DNA of 23,021 nucleotides from Priapulus caudatus (lineage: Eukaryota > Priapulida > Priapulimorpha > Priapulimorphida > Priapulidae): the NCBI RefSeq assembly GCF_000485595.1, contig NW_014578199.1:47725-70745 (forward strand). Reading direction: 5' to 3'. The translations under genes were made by a program, and so were the position numbers. The number at the start of each line of letters is the position of its first letter. The stretch's first letter is position 1. Below the pieces are notes generated by a model that worked only from the letters and a program-made list of their open reading frames with translations, did no database searches and had not been told where the DNA came from. Below, one piece after another: positions 1 to 9,847 of the stretch.

Positions 1-655
1 GGTCCCTCGATCCTTTTCTGCGGCGCGAATGCCCGAGTGAATCACTCGGGCGGTTTGTGGGTGGCGTTTTCAGATACTAGAACTTCCAGAACTGGGTTTA
101 TTCTAAACACGAACCTTTTCTGCGCTATTCGGGAACTCAGCAATGTATCGCGCAATTACTTCTGTATTAAACTAATATAACCTGGTTAACATAAATTCGC
201 AAGTGACCGCAGCCAGCGACTTACTGGAGCCGCCCTTTCTGTTGACTCGATGAGTACGACTTCTGCGCATGCGCATACGCGATCGGCCAACACCGCACCC
301 TCCGATTTGGGTCCGGTGAATCCACTCTTGCAAAACCGAAGTGACGTGCACAGGTCAACCAGAAAAAGGCGCCTTCAGTGATATTCGGCGCTCGTCACTT
401 GCGATTTTTTTGTGTAACAAGGTTATATTAGTTTAATACAGAGTATTGCCCGATCACATAGTTAAGTCCCAGATAGCGGAGAATAGGTTTCGTGTTGAGA
501 ATACACCCAGTTTTGGAAGTTCTAGATCTGACAACGCCACCAGCAAACCGGCCCGAGTGATTCCTCGGCATTCCTTCGTGCACGAAAACGGATAGGGACA
601 CTTTGTAACCCTATCCTCTTGGGTTTGGGTGACATCTATTGTATCTATGCAGGCC
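1..655 (+). mobile_element. Family A foldback element, copy 1 (left end cut by window)
   Basis: This is a self-complementary element. About 1-245 pairs with about 345-655 around a loop near 250-340. It matches the clean copy at 8621 in the same loop orientation, but has many extra single bases and substitutions. The right end reads TTGTATCTATGCAGGCC, the reverse complement of the left end GGGCCTGCATAGATAC seen in other copies. It holds no open frame of note. It is probably a non-autonomous DNA transposon of the miniature foldback type; the superfamily is not determined. A TA follows the GGCC end, which fits a TA target duplication. Confidence 0.75.
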
Positions 656-1390
656 TAGCTGTGAGTTACTGGGAGTAGCGGGACCGCCATTTTCATCGTG
701 CGTTATCGAGAGTGCATATTTAGATGTCATATAAAGATTTAATAATTATAAGTAATATAACATGGAGTGTATGCAGTTGCTACCTCACTTAACAAGCATA
801 ATCTCTTCATACACGTCCACCGCAGTTGTCACAAGCGGCTGATCAGAACCGCGTTTCAAAGTCACAGACAAAAAGCTTCCTCCGCACCCACCATCTTTTA
901 CTTGCTAAGCTAGATGGCGCAGACATCGCCCACATTGTTTCGACTAGTATTATTCACCCTCTTATTCACCATGCGGCGGAGGTAGAAAAAAATTACATGC
1001 CCACTTACATTCGTAGTACTGAAGCAAGCGTGCGCTGTCTAGTCTAATTGATATGGTCTTGCGTGTGGTATAATGCGTTGGTGAAATTGGCGGTGTGTCA
1101 GATGAGTGGTGTCCGGTCCACTCGGTCCGATAGCAAAGCTGCGGGTCTCCGATTCGACATTATTTGTAATAATAGGAGTTTATTTTAATTCAATAGAACT
1201 TATGAGTAGCCCAATAATATATTATCGCGTTGGTGTTTGTGTTAATATTTATGGTTATGTATTAGGAGTGAAGTAAATCCATGTTTAGTCCACTCGAAAA
1301 TGGCGCTGCGACGTTAGTAATTCTTGGTTCTGAAATAGCCTTTCTGCCTGCATTTTGGCTAATATGCCTTTTATCTGCTGCTTAATGCTC
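656..1390. other. Left-arm sequence without recognisable gene
   Basis: The reverse complement of this stretch lies at about 5910-6612, as part of the large palindrome. Short open frames such as 826-1047 are not preserved in the partner arm. I see no family motif, splice pattern or codon bias, so I do not call a gene here. Confidence 0.6.
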
Positions 1391-1392
1391 GC

Positions 1393-1656
1393 TTATGAGA
1401 GTGTTCGAAGTAGAGGTTGGTATATAGCACGTCGTGTCGATGTAACCGAAATCTCTACATACATAATTGATAATGGAATGTGAGCTTCCAAAGTTTTGAC
1501 AGTTTGTTTCAATAATGTCATTTGATATTCCGCCAGCTCTTGGGGGACTTGTGCTATGACACGGAGTGGCTGGAGTACGGCAGCCGGTATCTCCAATTTT
1601 AAAGGCGTGCGGGTTACCGGTAGTCCATCTTGCTCCATGCGTCGCGTCTTTCCCAC
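1393..1656 (-). CDS. Possible coding remnant, unknown function
   Basis: A frame of 87 codons is open on the minus strand, with an in-frame ATG about seven codons in (MEQDGLPVTRTPLKLEIP follows). It is rich in Leu, Val and Thr and could form amphipathic helices (for example QELAEYQMTLLKQTVKTLEA), but I recognise no domain. The palindromic partner at 5640-5905 has the same stretch with several indels and is not open. This is either a relic of a gene carried by the repeat or chance. An open frame of this length is not rare in a window this size. Confidence 0.15.
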   Translation of the reverse strand: MGKTRRMEQDGLPVTRTPLKLEIPAAVLQPLRVIAQVPQELAEYQMTLLKQTVKTLEAHIPLSIMYVEISVTSTRRAIYQPLLRTLS

Positions 1657-2334
1657 AAATAATGCCGTTGAAATTGAACAGAGATTTTCACGATTAAGAT
1701 GGTTGCGAATGAGCTAGAACACTTGAGGCTCGTAGAAAACTGAGGTAGCCCTGCCGCTCTTCCGCCGCATAGGGGCTATAGGTGGGGGCGGATCAGTTCC
1801 GGGGCAACCTGTTTGCTATGTTGTAGCCGGATGTAGATTGTGGCCCGAGGAAAAACAACGCGTTAGGCTAAAATCGCAGGCCGCTGCAATGCGACGCCAG
1901 CGCATAGCGCCAAGGAATTATGGTGGTGGTTTCGCGGATGCGCAAGTCACAGTCTTTCAGTGACAAAAAACGCGGATCGATTCTTCTTGAGGCTGCCGGT
2001 GCCGAGAGGAGAGACGATGGGCCCTAACAGCAATTTATCAGGAGAAGCTGAACGACGGGCGCGTATAATAGTAGCAATGGTGGGACAACGTCGGGGATGA
2101 CGGTCGGCGAGTCAGTCTCGCTGAAAGCCAGTTTTTGCACCAGCTTCCTGGGGACCAGTCGACAGGTAAGTGTTTTCACGTCCGAAATAACAAAGAAGAC
2201 CTTAAGACAGCCCCTGTCGAGTTTAAAGAGGCTACGCCCCAACATTTACGGAAAGTGACGATAGGTCTCAATCTGCGACATCAATCTCTATTTCGGTGAA
2301 CAGCAGTCGGGCTATATTCGGGCGGGTGTCGTAT
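1657..2334. other. Left-arm sequence, GC-richer, no gene
   Basis: This part contains a CTATAGG/GGGGCGG cluster near 1765-1795 that recurs in complementary form near 2865-2880 and 5490-5530. Its counterpart in the right arm is about 4966-5640. No coding signal is supported; the minus-strand frame at 2024-2245 is not preserved in the other arm. Confidence 0.5.
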
Positions 2335-2775
2335 ATTCAAGTCGGTACGGGAGAATTACGGTACGCATTATTTGCTAATATATTGACTAAATGCGTGCGT
2401 CAATAACTCAATATCCAGAGAGTATAAGCTAGAGACATGGTGTCTATAGGTATCTTAGAATATTAAAATTTAATCCATCTGAAAATTTGCTTCCGCACGC
2501 CATGACTAATTGCAGGACTAGCTGACTATATATCGCTGCCGGCTTCGTGCGCAATAAATCAAATATTCACAGCTTAGTAGTAGTATGAATTCAAGCCGCC
2601 GTACGGGAGATCTTTTGCATTAATTAGGATTCGGATATTTACATATCTACGGGATACCGTATAAAACACATGTTTTAGCTATACTTTCTGTGAATATTGA
2701 GTTTATTGACGGCACGACTTAATCAATAATTACGCAAAATATCATGGCGTACAGTTCATCGTCCCGTACCGTTCT
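2335..2775. mobile_element. Family C foldback element, left-arm copy
   Basis: This is a nested palindrome inside the left arm. CGGTACGGGA near 2343 pairs with TCCCGTACCG near 2762-2771, and the pairing continues inward through AATATATTGACTAA and TCAATAACTCAATAT-like blocks to a centre near 2555. A further copy of the end motif (CAAGCCGCCGTACGGGAGAT) lies at 2592-2611, near the centre, so the internal structure is complex. It is probably a miniature foldback transposon. Confidence 0.6.
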
Positions 2776-3460
2776 TTGTAGACGCTCTCCCAGCGAATTC
2801 GCCTGCTTTGTGTCCACGGCGCGGCGCCTCAACCGGCGTTTGCTAAGGGGAAGTGATCACTCCGCCCCACCTATAGGGAACCACTATTTGCATAGTTTTC
2901 CAGGGGAGTAAGCGAATAGACAATTTTTGTCGTTATATGGAACTCTGCTGTCGGGTACGCCAAATAAGCGACATTCTCTGCCGCGATTTAATGTCTTAAG
3001 TTACCTATAACACTACAATTAAACAGCAAACTATCTGCCATAAATGGGTTTTGTATCTTGTCTATATTGACCTCGGTTGACGAGGGGATTGTTTATCATA
3101 ACTTTCACACCGCCATTTTTCGTTGCGCCAGCGGGGCAGTCGCTATGATTCCTCGGGCGCTTTGTGAGCGGGCCACCAATGTATTCGAAGTGGAAGGGGG
3201 TGGGGCGAGGTTGCACGGCGGTTGTGGCACCGGCACTTTTTCGTTGGCCGCATCGCTAGCGCGGTTGCTGCCAACCGTGTGCAACCTTGGCCCACGCCTT
3301 CCATTGGAAAGTACTTGTCTTTGTCTTTACTTCCTGAAAGTTGCCATAGTATGTTCTATAGCCTGCGCGCGGAGCGCAGCGGAGTGGCCTGCGCTTATAG
3401 TTGCTGCCTGGCCTGTAGTTCTTAGAGCTAGATATGTATTGCAGCAAAACTGTATTGGCG
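2776..3460. other. GC-rich inner left arm with CTATAG/GCGGAGCG palindromes
   Basis: The block at 3354-3401 is itself nearly palindromic (CTATAGCCTGCGCGCGGAGC ... GGCCTGCGCTTATAG). Similar CTATAG-flanked, CGGAGCG-containing blocks occur at 3888-3915 and about 5500-5532. The motif TTGTCTTTG...GTATGTTCTATA at 3317-3362 recurs at 4336-4380. Open frames here (for example 3058-3531) overlap frames on the opposite strand and show no recognisable protein, so I do not call genes. Confidence 0.5.
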
Positions 3461-3829
3461 TGGATGCACTGTTAATGCAAGTTTGCTTATCTAGTCGAAT
3501 GAAAACACATCCTGCCATCGCGCGCCCGTGAGCACATTCTCAATATACATATACATATTGAATTTCAGGAATTCTGCTGTCTGTTAGCAGGAATGTTAAT
3601 ACTTAGTACTTACGAAGTAACGCGGGCAGCTAATATATGCATTCCTTTCTCGTTTGTCTCATCCCGATCTCTCACTCTACCGTGGAGTTACGCTCGTTTG
3701 ACATTTTGTTGTCGCGTTGAGATCTGAATCTGCTTAGGGTGTCCCTGTAGTGTGATGTGTAACGTCCTGCTTTACAGATTCTAAATGATATATTGGAATG
3801 GTTGTTACCCTCTCAGGGTTTTCATCATA
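3461..3829. other. Central spacer of the large palindrome
   Basis: I could not pair this ~370 bp stretch across the centre. It has AT-rich and mixed sequence, including ATATACATATACATAT near 3543, and no coding signal. Its existence matters for interpretation, because a simple turn-around read would normally have almost no spacer. Confidence 0.5.
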
Positions 3830-4504
3830 GTAAAACTGCTACATATGCGATTGCAACGTTGCCTGCTCATCTAGCTCTAGAAACTATAGGCCTCCGCTCC
3901 GCCGCAGGGCTATAGAACCATCTATGGCAATTCAGGGGATCAGTGTAAGCCAAAGCATGTATTTCCCAAGTGGAGGGCGTGGGCGGTGCTACACGGTTTT
4001 GCAAACCGCTGCTCCGGCTTAGCGGATGCTCGCAGAAAAATGGCGGGTTTGAACCCCGTGCATCCTGGCCCATTTCGCGCTTTCCACTTGGAATCATTGT
4101 GCGCGCCCCGTCTCACAGAGGCGGCCGAACTGGCGCTAGCGCTGCGCAACGCAAAATGCGTGTTGAAAGGGATAAAGCAATTCATTCGTCAACGAGTAAT
4201 TATAGCAGACAACATTTATGCGATAGTTTTGCCTGTTTAATTGTGAGTGTTTATAGTAACTTAAGACATTAAGTGCTGGCAGAGAATTGTGCTTTTATTT
4301 GGCGTACCGAAGAAGGTATTAGACGCAAAAAATTCTTGTCTTTGGCTTCTCCCTGGAAATTGTCATACGTATGTTCTATATGGTGGGCGGGGTCCTTGTA
4401 ACGGCAACCCTTTGTGTGAGTGACGTCAGCTTTCCCCTTAGCAATGACGGTCCTGTGTGAGCCGCCGATTGAAACATAAAGTGGCGGGAATGGCTGGGAG
4501 GTGC
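3830..4504. other. Inner right arm, complement of 2776-3460
   Basis: This is the complement of the inner left arm with many indels. It includes CTATAGG...CCGCAGGGCTATAG at 3886-3915 and the TCTTTGGCTTC...GTATGTTCTATA block at 4338-4380. The frames 3970-4272 and 3867-4097 are overlapping readings of the same GC-rich DNA and have no recognisable product. Confidence 0.5.
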
Positions 4505-4965
4505 GTATAGTTCAAGCCGGGTACTGGGAGATGACTGTACTCGCATATATTCTAATATTGATTATCGTGCCTGATCGGTAAGTGATATTAAACTCAATAG
4601 TTTCACAGGAGTATAGCGTTTGATGGAAGGTTTATCACCGGTATCTAGAATGTATTATCGACTCTAATGATGCAAAAGACCCGTACCGCGCGCTTGAATT
4701 AATACTACTGTTATAGGCTGGGATATTGAGTTTATTGTCCGCCACCGACAGTCGGGTGGCCCGATTAAGTCTGCTATCTGCACGTTTAGTTAGTGCGTGC
4801 GAAGCAAATTTCAGATATTAATTTTAATATCTAGATACGATAGGACACATTCTGTCCTTTTAGCTAACTCTCTCGCGTGATATGTGTTTATTGGATACGA
4901 TCATAGTCATATGATTGGGTAGGCATATCATGCGTCCGTCAAGTCTCCCGACCGGCTTTGATATA
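4505..4965. mobile_element. Family C foldback element, right-arm copy
   Basis: This is the reverse-complement counterpart of 2335-2775 and is itself palindromic. CAAGCCGGGTACTGGGAGAT near 4513 pairs with CTCCCGACCGGCTTTG near 4945-4960, with TTAAACTCAATAGTTTCACA and AATATTGAGTTTATTG blocks in the interior. It is more degraded than the left-arm copy. Confidence 0.55.
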
Positions 4966-5639
4966 GACAGCCCTCGCCGACTAGATGCCGCTCGGCTTGT
5001 TGCAAGAATATGAGTTGATGATGCTCCGATTGAGACATGTCATTTCCGTAAATGTGCGGGGTAGCCTCTTAAATCTCGACAGGGCGGTGCTTCTTAAAGG
5101 TTCTTCTTTTGTCATTTCGCCGGACAAATATGTGACTCACAGGACATGTGTGCAAAACTGCTTTCAGCGAGACTACTCGTCCCGTTTCTCACTGTTTTCC
5201 CAGCCATGCTAACTCATTACTTACGGCCGTCTTCGTTCTCCTGACTAGATTGCTGTTAGCAGTGGGTGGTCTCTCCTCGTCGGGCGTACGGCCAGCTCAA
5301 AGAATGATCGTTTTTGTCACCTTGAAAGACTGTGACTTGCGGGCATCCAAAAACACACATTAATTCGCTTGGCACTATTCTGTGGCGGGGCCGATGTGAG
5401 CGGTGCGTTTATACGCGGTTTGTTTTTTCCTCGGCTCCGATGAATATACACTCCCCCTCGATTAGTCAGTGCTAAAGGAGTTCCCGGTATGTCCGCCCCC
5501 ACCTATAGCCCTGCGCGGAGCGGAGGGCGCGGCAATTCCCAGTGGTATTGCCCGTAGGATAATTATAGTTCTAGCAGCTAAAGTGTGTTATCCACTGTTA
5601 GTCTGTGATCAACTCTTAAATCGTGATAAATTTCTTTAA
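4966..5639. other. Right-arm sequence without recognisable gene
   Basis: This is the partner of about 1657-2334. The frames at 4985-5212, 5148-5363 and 5317-5502 are not preserved between arms and resemble no known protein. CCCCCACCTATAGCCC near 5497 is the complement of the motif near 1770. Confidence 0.5.
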
Positions 5640-5905
5640 TTTTTCAACGGCATTATTTGTGGGAAATGCGACGCGATGAGCAAATGGATCTACCGTACGC
5701 CGCAGCCTTGTAAATTGGAGATACGGCTGCGTACCTCGAGCCACTCCGTTCAATTAGACAAGTCGAAGAGCTGGGAATATCCATGACAATTTGAACAACT
5801 GTTCTTCAAACTTTGAAGCTCACATCCATATCAGTTATTTATGTAGAGATTTCGGTTACATTCGCCAAAGGACTCTAATATACAACCTCTAGCCTTCGAA
5901 CATTC
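5640..5905 (+). pseudogene. Frame-broken partner of the 1393-1656 open frame
   Basis: This stretch aligns as the reverse complement of 1393-1656: the shared cores GCATTATTTGTGGGAAA, AAATTGGAGATA and TATGTAGAGATTTCGGTTAC are intact. Several one- and two-base indels and an early stop break the frame. If the indels are sequencing errors, this is the same locus read badly; if real, it is a decayed copy. Confidence 0.3.
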
Positions 5906-6609
5906 ATAACAGCATTTAGTGAGGCCAAAAAAATATCGGTTGACTGTAGCCAAAAGCAGGCAGAAAATTCAAACCGAAACTTCACTACTCAGTGAGCGCG
6001 CCATTTTGGGCAGTGACTAAAAAATGGCATTTATTCACTCTAATAATTAAACCATAATATTTAACACACGCAACGCAATTGTTTGCTATATTATATTTAT
6101 TTGAATTAAAACTTAGATTCTATATTAAACAATAATGGTTAATGAGCCGACTTTGCTAGTTCGCGACCGAGTTGGACGCCGACACCTTCCTATGAACAAA
6201 AACACCCAATTTACACACTGCATTTACCACCATCGCAAACCATACAGATCAGCAGCTTGCTTCAGTACTGTACGAAGTTAGATGGGGGCCATGTATTTTT
6301 CGCTCCGCCGGTCATGGCTAGATATAATAATACTACGTGAAAATGGCCCTGGCGATTGTTCTCGCATCTGCTTTAGCAGTAAAAGATGGTCGGGTTGCGG
6401 AAGCTTTAGTCTGCTGACTTTGAAAACGCGTTTCTGATCATGACGCTTGTGAACAACCTGCGTGGACGTGTATGAAAAGAGATTGGTTGTAATTGAGGAT
6501 ACAACTGCATTAACTCCATGTTATTTTAGTTATAATTATAAATCTTTATTGCAATCTAAAATGCATCTCGGATGACCACGTAAATGCGGTCCGTCTCCAG
6601 TAACTCACA
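5906..6609. other. Right-arm sequence, complement of 656-1390
   Basis: The match to the left arm is clear, for example CATACACGTCCACCGCAGTT at 810-829 against AACCTGCGTGGACGTGTATG near 6455-6474. It is AT-rich in 6000-6140. No gene is supported. Confidence 0.5.
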
Positions 6610-7345
6610 GCTAGGGCCTGCCATAGATACAATAATGTAACCCAAACCCAAGAGGCATAGGGTACAAGTGTCCTATCCTTTTCTGCCGGCGAGGATGCCG
6701 ATGATCACTCGCGGGGCCGGTTTGCTGGTGCGTGTTTTCAGATACTAGAACCTTCAAACTGGGTTTATTCTCAACACGAACCTTTCTCCGCTTATCTGGG
6801 AACTTCACTATGTATCGGCAATACTCTGTATTTAAACTCAATATCACCTGTTACGAAAAATTCGAACGCTTGACGAGCGGCGAACTATAGCTGAGCGCCA
6901 TTTCTGTTGACCTGGACCGTAGCTTCTCGGTTTGAAGAGTGCGATCTCACGACCAAAGTCGGGAGTGGGCGCGTGCGTTTGGCCAGCGCTATGCGGCATT
7001 GGGAAATGCCGCGTACGTCAACAGCGTCAACCGAGAATGGGCCGCTCAGTATATTCCCGCTGCTGTCACTGTTCGAAGTTGTGGTAAGCAGGTGTATATT
7101 AGTTTAATACAGGAGTATTGCGATACATTTGTGAGTGTTTCGAATAGCGGAGGGAACAGTTCGTGTTTCTACGAATAAACCCCAGTTCTGGTAAGTCTCT
7201 GTTTTAGTTCATCTTGAAAACGCGACCGAGCAAACCGCGCCCGAGTGATTTCAACCTCAGGGCATTCGCCCAGAAAAGGGATAGGGACACTTTGTAACCT
7301 GTCCTACTCCTCTTGGGCGGTTTGGGGTTATACCTTCATTGGGTT
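6610..7345 (-). mobile_element. Family A foldback element, copy 2 (noisy)
   Basis: The left end is GGGCCTGCCATAGATACAAT near 6615, followed by AATGTAACCCAAACCC. The loop near 6915-7050 is the reverse complement of the loop in copies 1 and 3 (GGCATTGGGAAATGCC near 6993-7008). The right arm runs from GTATATTAGTTTAATACAGG near 7093 to about 7345. It is the mirror partner of copy 1 in the large palindrome. Numerous single-base indels distinguish it from the clean copy at 8621. No open frame is supported. Confidence 0.75.
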
Positions 7346-7900
7346 AATCCTTCGGGGCTGCACTAGACACTTCACCGGTATTGCTGTGTATTGCTAGAGT
7401 CTTTACCATTATATGTGTGGCTAATTTACCTCGGTTTCAAAATTCCTTTCGTGCCCAACACTTCCTCTGTAGTTTGATTTTCTGAGATCGAATTCGGATT
7501 TCTCCATAGACAAACGCTATATGTATCCGCCTGTCTTTATCCACTGCTCTCGCTACACTGATTGTTTTGTGCGGACTAATAATCCTCGCGCGGGCAATAT
7601 AGTTGGCGGTCCTGAGTTTGCACAGTGCGTAGGATCGTAAAAACAATATGGGTTCCTAACAACAATATGAATATAAATTCTTCTGTCTCCAATGAATTTT
7701 TAAATCGAATAATTTATTTGTTATAAACTTGTTGTTTGTAAGATATTGATGTTTTCCTGTGGATTTTATCTCATCTGACCTTTTACATTTATAATGAGAG
7801 TAGCTTAATAAATATATAATTACAGGGGGTTAGCGTATGATGGTTCCTATTAAGTGCTCGGGGGTGGTTAGGGGGTCATATGTTATGTCATTTTCGCGAG
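7290..7900 (+). repeat. Direct duplication, first (divergent) copy
   Basis: This stretch aligns in the same orientation with 7938-8330. Shared blocks in order are CACTTTGTAACC, CCTCTTGGG, GGTATTGCT...AGAGT, CGGTTTCAAA, GCCCA, TTTTCTGAGAT, GGTCCTGA then CACAGTGCGTAGG, GATTGATGTTTTCCTG-like, TGCTCGGGG and TATGTTATGTCATTT. The copy here is about 200 bp longer, with both scattered single-base insertions and larger extra segments (for example around 7640-7690). It may be an uncollapsed haplotype or overlap, or two copies of an unnamed repeat. Confidence 0.6.
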
Positions 7901-7937
7901 GATTATGGTGGCTCCATCTTAGTTCCGTCGTTAGGAA

Positions 7938-7996
7938 CACTTTGTAACCTTATCCTCTTGGGTTTGGGTTACATTATTGTATCTAGGGCCTGCATA
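7938..7996 (+). mobile_element. Solo right end of a family A element
   Basis: About 60 bp match the terminal part of the clean family A element: ACTTTGTAACC, CTATCC-like, CTCTTGGGTTTGGGTTACAT and TATTGTATCTA, followed by GGGCCTGCATA. No complementary left arm precedes it, so it is a truncated copy. Confidence 0.65.
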
Positions 7997-8330
7997 GCTC
8001 CAAGCAACGGTATTGCTAGAGTTAGAATACCGTTTCAAATTCTTGCCCACAATTCCTTGTAGTTATTTTCTGAGATGAATTGGATCAAAACAACTAGACA
8101 GCCGCCATGTCCGCCATGTTCAGTGCGACTAAAATCGGCAGTGGTCCTGATTTTCACAGTGCGTAGGCCTAAACACAAGGCAAGTACATATCTTTCGCAA
8201 TGATAATAATTAAATTGTTGTAGATTGATGTTTCCTGGTTTTCAATGTTTTAATTATACGAGTATATGATGCTTATTTATGCTCGGGGTGGGTATGTTAT
8301 GTCATTTCGGGTTTTTCGCGTTCCTATCGT
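7938..8330 (+). repeat. Direct duplication, second (clean) copy
   Basis: This is the cleaner partner of 7290-7900. It begins with the family A end (GGAACACTTTGTAACC to ATTGTATCTAGGGCCTGCAT at about 7938-7995) and continues into unique sequence to the GTTATGTCATTTCGGG block near 8297. No gene is visible; the 60-codon frame at 7880-8062 spans the duplication junction and is not supported. Confidence 0.6.
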
Positions 8331-8620
8331 AAAACATGCGCAGTGGAAACATGGCGGTTGGCGGTTGGTTGAAATTTTGGTTCGGCTCTTGAAATTTACA
8401 CTGTGCACAGCGAACTGAGGTATTGGTTTTAATAATGTTCAACGCTGGAATACTACAAGGTGAAGGTTATACTTGATACAAAACAAGGCAGAAATGCTTA
8501 GATGATGATTTTATTTGAGATATACGTCATTATTCGGCAGTTTTTGTAGAGGTACAAGATTTTACAATGGATGGATGTCAGGCTGTATATTGACGTTAGT
8601 CACACAGCCTGGTCGGGTTA
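8331..8620. other. Unassigned clean sequence left of family A
   Basis: No gene is visible. There is a direct GGCGGTTGGCGGTTGG repeat near 8353-8369, and a small inverted repeat GGCTGT...ACAGCC at 8581-8609 just before the family A end. Confidence 0.4.
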
Positions 8621-9060
8621 GGGCCTGCATAGATACAATAATGTAACCCAAACCCAGGAGGATAGGGTTACAAAGCGTCCGTATGGTTTTGTGCGGAGGA
8701 ACGCCTGAGTGAATCACTCAGGGCGGTTTGCTGGTGCGTTTTCAGAGACTAGAACTTCCAAACTGGGTTTATTCTAAACACGAACCTTTCTCCGCTAGAT
8801 CCGGGAACTTACTATGTATCGCAATACTCTGTATTAAACTAATATAACCTGTTACAAAAATTCGAAGTGACGAGCAGCGGATATTTCGAGCGCCATTTCT
8901 GTTGACCTGTGATGTACGCATTCCCAATGCGCATAGCGATCGGCAAACGCAGCGCCCTCCGATTGGTCGGTGAGTCCGCTCTTCAAATCGAAGTACGTCA
9001 CAGGTCAACAGAAATGGCGCTCGAAATATCTGCCGCTCGTCACTTCGAATTTTTATAACA

Positions 9061-9106
9061 GGTTATATTAGTTTAATACAGAGTATTGTGATACATAGTA
9101 AGTTCC
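9061..9106 (+). repeat. 46 bp perfect direct repeat, left copy
   Basis: GGTTATATTAGTTTAATACA through GTAAGTTCC is part of the family A right arm. It is repeated base for base at 10285-10330, on the far side of the inserted segment. Confidence 0.9.
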
Positions 9107-9344
9107 AGACATGCGGTTTGTTTTATATTAACAAGGTAGGACAGCTGATCAATAATACCGCAAAGAATCATCAAAATAAAACGGGGAAAGTTTATTAATT
9201 CGACTAATACTGCAACTCTATCTCTGCTATTATTAATCTCTGCTAATACTAATATAAACTGGTTTCAGCATTTCACCGTTGTACGCTCTCATTCTTTATA
9301 CGCTCTTGATATATATATATATATAAATTAAACTGAAAATCGAA

Positions 9345-9450
9345 TTCGCATGCACTGCCGCGGTGCGAATAACAGAAAAACGTGTTCTTATTTGCACCGC
9401 CGCGGTGCACATAAGAAAACTGAAAATCTAATTCGCACCGCCGCGGTGCA
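9345..9450 (+). repeat. Three ~41 bp units each with a GCACCGCCGCGGTGC palindrome
   Basis: The palindrome (7 bp arms around one central C) occurs at 9394-9408 and 9435-9449, with a one-base variant at 9352-9366; the spacing is 41-42 bp. Each is embedded in a similar context (AAACTGAAAATC, AATTCGCA). Regular spacing of a GC-rich palindrome in AT-rich DNA suggests a protein-binding array, for example a transposase or host-factor site, but this is inference. Confidence 0.8.
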
Positions 9451-9796
9451 TATATATAAGAAATATAATACTGTGTGTCTTGTTTTCAGTATGTTTTACA
9501 TATATAATAGTATATAGAATTAAAGAAATTAGAAAAAGAAAGAAAACACGATTACTTGTAGTTGTGTTTTTCAGCAATGTGATCGTAATCCGACGTGCGC
9601 TGTTGTGATGTGTTGGGGTCGTTGGGGGCGATCGACGATAGATCATGATAGACTGGTACCAGGCGTTTCCACTCTCCCGCAACACTGACATGATTTGACA
9701 TAGCGTAACTGCGAACATTTACGATCATTCGCCAGTCTAAGAAACACGTTGGTCACGATTAACTCCCTTGATATCATAGACTGGTTCCCGTCGTCG

Positions 9797-9847
9797 CGCG
9801 CGCGCGTTTGTGCATGCGTGCGTGCGTGCGTGCGTGCGTGCGTGTGT
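9797..9847 (+). repeat. CG / CGTG microsatellite
   Basis: A short (CG)n run is followed by about seven tandem CGTG units. The same place in element E copy 2 holds a longer, less regular version (18005-18145). Confidence 0.9.

Larger units (their letters stand above)
1..7290. repeat. Giant imperfect inverted repeat (~7.3 kb palindrome)
   Basis: The left part reads as the reverse complement of the right part along almost its whole length. Matching anchors are 657-672 with 6598-6613, 1391-1410 with about 5893-5910, 1640-1660 with about 5645-5665, 2343-2352 with 4945-4955, and 3356-3420 with 3885-3945. The coordinate sums all lie between about 7270 and 7305, so the centre is near 3645. Pairing is visible inward to about 3460/3830. 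The arms are only roughly 80% alike by eye and differ largely by single-base insertions and deletions. Both natural origin (a huge foldback transposon or inverted duplication) and artefact (a read that turned back on its complementary strand) fit. The inner spacer of a few hundred bases argues mildly for a natural origin. Confidence 0.85.

Noticed and set aside
3058-3531. 157-codon plus-strand frame
   Set aside because: It overlaps minus-strand frames in GC-rich palindromic DNA, is not preserved in the mirror arm, and has no recognisable domain.
4040-4065. GGGTTTGAACCCC resembling a tRNA T-arm
   Set aside because: No anticodon arm, D-arm or acceptor pairing is found around it.
9345-9450. Spaced palindromic repeats considered as a CRISPR array
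   Set aside because: Only three to four units, the intervening DNA is also repeated, and the context is a dispersed eukaryotic repeat with no cas genes.
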